The position numbers were made by a program, and so were the translations under genes. The notes beneath the pieces are model-generated. The model was given only the letters and a program-made list of their open reading frames with translations, ran no database searches and was not told the origin of the DNA. This document shows, one piece after another, positions 61,322 through 64,000 of a DNA stretch of 64,000 nucleotides. This stretch comes from CAZLQF01 sp964561545 (GTDB lineage: Bacteria; Bacteroidota; Bacteroidia; CAILMK01; CAYYUA01). The DNA is taken from NCBI GenBank assembly GCA_964561545.1, contig CAZLQF010000014.1:1-64000 (forward strand), written 5' to 3'. Positions within the stretch are counted from its first letter, which is position 1. Each line of letters starts with the position of its first letter.

Positions 61322-63136
61322 TTATTCCGCCAATTGCTGAAGTTCATATAAATGACGGTAGAGCCCTTCTTGCTCAATAAGTTCTGCATGGCTTCCAACT
61401 TGAACGATGTTGCCCTTTTCTAAAACGACAATTTCGTCTGCTTCCTGAATGGTGCTGAGGCGGTGTGCAATAATAACCGTGGTTCGGTTTCGCATTAAGC
61501 GGCTTAGGGCTTCTTGAACGATCTTTTCAGATGATGTATCCAGGGCAGAAGTGGCTTCGTCCAGGATCATGATGGGCGGGTTTTTAAGTATAGCCCTGGC
61601 AATGCTTAGGCGTTGCCGCTGCCCACCCGATAAGAGCACACCCCGGTCGCCAATGAAGGTTTGATAACCCTCATCACATTCTACAATAAAATCGTGGGCA
61701 TTGGCAGATTTGGCAGCTTCAATGACTTGCTCTTCCGTAACTTCTTCCATGCCAAATGCAATGTTTTTAAAAATCGTATCATTGAAAAGAATGGGATCCT
61801 GGGTAACCAGCCCGATTTGTTTTCTCAAGGAAAATAGGTCATAGTCCCTTGCGTCAATATCGTCAATGTAAAGGTTGCCTTCGGTAGCTTCGTAAAACCT
61901 TGGGATCATTTCAGCCATGGTAGTTTTGCCACTTCCAGAAGGTCCTACAAGCGCATAAGCTTTACCTTTAGGGATCTTTAAGTTAACGTCTTTCAGCACC
62001 CGGTCCTTAGAATAGGAAAATGATACCCCGTCAAATTCAATGGATGCTTTAAAATCGTCAAGGGGCTTCCCTCCATGTTGCTCTTTCTTGGTGCCCGGCG
62101 CATCCATTACGTTAAAAATCCGTTCACCGCTCGCGATCCCGCGGTAGATGTTACCAAAAGCATTGGAAATATTTTTAGCTGGATTCATGATCTGCTGGAA
62201 ATAAAAAATATAAACGAGGAACCCAGAGGCCCTTAGCTCACCTTCAAAAACCAACTGACCACCAAACCATAAGATGAGGCCTACCGTAATAACTCCCATT
62301 GCTTCCGAAAAAGGGGGTACCAGCCGCTGTTTGTAAAACTGCCGCTTGAGGTGGTGGCTGTATTTTTCATTGTAGCTGCCAAAAACCTTGGCAATGTATT
62401 TCTCAGCATTGAAAGCCTTGATGATCTTGACGCCTGAAATCACTTCATCCAAAACGCTCATGATCCAGGCCATCATATCCTGCGTGTTGTAGGCATCTTT
62501 GCGCAATGATTTGGCAAGCGTAGTAATTATCAAGGCAGTAATTGGTAGCACCGCAAAAATGAACAAGGTTAATTTCCATGAGTAGCTAAACATCAAGAAC
62601 AAAAAGAAGAGAATAGTAATAGGAGCTCGGATCAGGGATTGAAAGGTGACCACCACGGATTTTTCCACTTCGTTTACATCAGAAGTCATGCGTGAAATAA
62701 TGTTCCCTTTTCGTTCTTCTTCAAAGTATCCAACCGGCAGGGATTTGATCACTTCGAACAGCCTCGTTCGAATGTCTCTGATGACGCCAGTTCTAATGAT
62801 GGCCATGAATATGGCCGAGAGGTACTTAAATACATTACCAATTAAGTTAATGCCAACAATAAAACCAATGGAAATGGCCAATGCCTGTACTTTGCCCTGT
62901 TCTTCAATGATTCCGGCTATGTATTGATTGAAAATTTCATTGAATTTTAGCGAAAATTGTTCGGTGTTCAGCGAAGATGGGCTCTTTTTTTCGGTGAACA
63001 GTAAATTAAGGACGGGATCCAATAAAGACAAGGCAATACCTGTAGCAAATACGGCTATGATGGCAAATAAGGTATGAAAAACAACCTGCCAGCCATAAGG
63101 TTTCGTAAATTTGAGAATGCGCCAGTAAATATTCAT
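61322..63136 (-). CDS. ABC exporter, MsbA-like (fused permease/ATPase)
   Basis: A 604-residue half transporter. Six transmembrane helices (about 15-325) are followed by an ATPase domain with Walker A GPSGSGKTT, the signature LSGGQRQR, Walker B MILDEATSALD and the H-loop IIAHRLST. The N-terminus (MNIYWRILKFTKPYG) is of the MsbA lipid-exporter type. Lipid A or another lipid is the likely substrate, but multidrug export is possible. It converges with rsmA, five bases apart. Confidence 0.9.
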   Translation of the reverse strand: MNIYWRILKFTKPYGWQVVFHTLFAIIAVFATGIALSLLDPVLNLLFTEKKSPSSLNTEQFSLKFNEIFNQYIAGIIEEQGKVQALAISIGFIVGINLIGNVFKYLSAIFMAIIRTGVIRDIRTRLFEVIKSLPVGYFEEERKGNIISRMTSDVNEVEKSVVVTFQSLIRAPITILFFLFLMFSYSWKLTLFIFAVLPITALIITTLAKSLRKDAYNTQDMMAWIMSVLDEVISGVKIIKAFNAEKYIAKVFGSYNEKYSHHLKRQFYKQRLVPPFSEAMGVITVGLILWFGGQLVFEGELRASGFLVYIFYFQQIMNPAKNISNAFGNIYRGIASGERIFNVMDAPGTKKEQHGGKPLDDFKASIEFDGVSFSYSKDRVLKDVNLKIPKGKAYALVGPSGSGKTTMAEMIPRFYEATEGNLYIDDIDARDYDLFSLRKQIGLVTQDPILFNDTIFKNIAFGMEEVTEEQVIEAAKSANAHDFIVECDEGYQTFIGDRGVLLSGGQRQRLSIARAILKNPPIMILDEATSALDTSSEKIVQEALSRLMRNRTTVIIAHRLSTIQEADEIVVLEKGNIVQVGSHAELIEQEGLYRHLYELQQLAE

Positions 63137-63145
63137 TGCGGGGCA

Positions 63146-63153
63146 AAATTAGG
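63146..63153 (-). promoter_or_regulatory. candidate -7 box for the ABC exporter, near-leaderless
   Basis: TAATTTTG on the minus strand matches exactly. The predicted start near 63140 lies only about four bases before the ATG. TTTG at 63171-63168 gives a spacer of 14, shorter than ideal. Confidence 0.42.
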
Positions 63154-63393
63154 GCTTTGTTGAGACAAAAGATAAAAGCGCCAAGACATAAGCCTGTTTG
63201 CATTACAACTGCAATATAAAGTTAAGTGCTTGTAAGAGATTACCGAGATAAAGGATAACTTAACCGCTTAGATTTAGGGGTGTTTGCAGTAAATTGAAAT
63301 CAACAAACGATGGTGTGCTGCAATTTTAAAACAATGGTTTAAGCGCTTGTCAAAGACGAGGGCAATTGGGTTAATGCGTACCATTGTTATCCT

Positions 63394-64000
63394 TTACTTA
63401 AATGGATTGCTGTATTGGGGGTTTTTGATGAACGAGGAATCGGTAAAGGTTTTCAAAAAATTGATCAAGTCCTGCTTTTCCTGATCAGTGAGGTTGACGC
63501 CCCCGGTTCGAAAATAGCCATCGTCACTGGGTGGTAAATGTTTCCGTATATTGGAATTAACATTGGTGGCTGGTTGTAGGTTGTCGCTGTAAAAATTGAT
63601 AACCTCTTCCAAGGTAGCAAATCGGCCATCGTGCATGTAAGGTGCTGTCAAGGTGACGTTCCGCAAAGTGGGGGTCTTAAACTTGCCGTTGTCCTTTTTA
63701 TTGCTGGTAATTGTTCCCCGTCCCTTATCCGGAAAATCAAATTCATTAGGACCTAATGAATCTAAGCCATTGTTATGGAAGTTGTTGTCAGTGAGTAAAA
63801 CCTGGGATGATGGGATGCCATGACAATGAAAGCAATCAGCCTGTTCAGAAGTATACAAGATCAGGCCATTCCGCTCAGATGAGGTTAAGTTGACTTCACC
63901 CCTCAAGAAACGGTCAAATTTGGAGTCGGCCGAGATCAGGGTGCGCTCGAATTGAGCTATGGCCTTAGTGACCAAATGCCTTGTTATTTCTTGGTCGCCA
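63394..64000 (-). CDS. cytochrome-c peroxidase family protein (5' end beyond window)
   Basis: At least 202 residues of a di-heme cytochrome c peroxidase/MauG-like protein. The frame is open to the edge of the window, so the N-terminal half (with the first heme site) is missing. ADCFHCHG provides a CxxCH heme-attachment site. FKTPTLRNVTLTAPYMHDGRFATLEEVINFY is the C-terminal heme domain with the usual PYMHDG axial-ligand region, and FRTGGVNLTDQEKQDLINFLKTFTD closes it. Such enzymes act in the periplasm and reduce H2O2 or oxidise protein residues. A full CCP needs the upstream sequence. Confidence 0.88.
   Translation of the reverse strand, partial: GDQEITRHLVTKAIAQFERTLISADSKFDRFLRGEVNLTSSERNGLILYTSEQADCFHCHGIPSSQVLLTDNNFHNNGLDSLGPNEFDFPDKGRGTITSNKKDNGKFKTPTLRNVTLTAPYMHDGRFATLEEVINFYSDNLQPATNVNSNIRKHLPPSDDGYFRTGGVNLTDQEKQDLINFLKTFTDSSFIKNPQYSNPFK

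Noticed and set aside
63394..63975. TTG at 63975 as start of the cytochrome c peroxidase
   Set aside because: The frame continues unbroken to the window edge and the family needs an N-terminal heme domain, so the gene is simply cut off.

Overview
The window is a gene-dense, AT-rich stretch of ordinary chromosome from a member of the Bacteroidota, most like the Cytophagales. The evidence is three secreted proteins with type IX secretion (T9SS) C-terminal sorting domains, a PorV/PorQ-like outer-membrane barrel, a TonB receptor with an N-terminal carboxypeptidase-regulatory-like domain, a LeuS with the insertions typical of this phylum, and several promoters of the Bacteroidota type (TTTG, about 18 bases, TAnnTTTG). 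Shine-Dalgarno sites are mostly absent. There is no rRNA, CRISPR array, prophage or intact insertion sequence. The single tRNA is tRNA-Leu(CAG) at 19350-19433.

Layout. 0.5-13.4 kb: an atypical SDR plus a YkgJ-type cysteine-cluster protein, a TIGR04283-like glycosyltransferase, an MBL hydrolase, gcvP, pdxJ, ahcY, a methyltransferase, DUF2279, YIP1 and T9SS proteins, miaE and a free-Met-sulfoxide reductase. 13.7-27 kb: leuS, an RsmI-like methylase abutting a CNNM/CBS protein, tRNA-Leu, a dicarboxylate symporter, SDR, a T9SS M43 metalloprotease, topA and a SirB1-like protein. 27-32.7 kb: a helical hypothetical, a T9SS protein, pruA, a small membrane protein and a DMT transporter. 32.7-37.7 kb: a five-gene minus-strand run (PorV/PorQ-like barrel, helix-hairpin-helix barrel, single-TM pseudopilin-like protein, DUF3822, rsmD). 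37.9-48.6 kb: photolyase, the translation cluster rplM-rpsI-rpsB-tsf with pyrH behind a terminator, efp-accB-accC, a decayed gene and a CPA2 antiporter. 48.7-64 kb: a lipoprotein, two SDRs, two outer-membrane beta-barrel-like proteins, YedK/HMCES, a prolyl oligopeptidase, a TonB receptor, aroK, DUF1573, a beta-hydroxyacid dehydrogenase, rsmA, an MsbA-like exporter and the 3' part of a cytochrome c peroxidase.

Most of the content is housekeeping: translation, one-carbon/glycine and SAH turnover, fatty-acid initiation, proline catabolism, rRNA and tRNA modification, and envelope functions. I see no clear new defence or mobile system. The best candidate for something undescribed is the 32.7-37.7 kb run. 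It joins a ComEA-like helix-hairpin-helix domain fused to an outer-membrane barrel, a second barrel, a pseudopilin-like single-pass protein and DUF3822. Other points worth attention are a gene remnant with two amber codons at 46.2-46.5 kb, start codons that conflict with promoter motifs (rplM, rsmA), DUF3822 without a canonical start, predicted near-leaderless mRNAs, and a long inverted repeat after gcvP whose pairing favours the gcvP strand.
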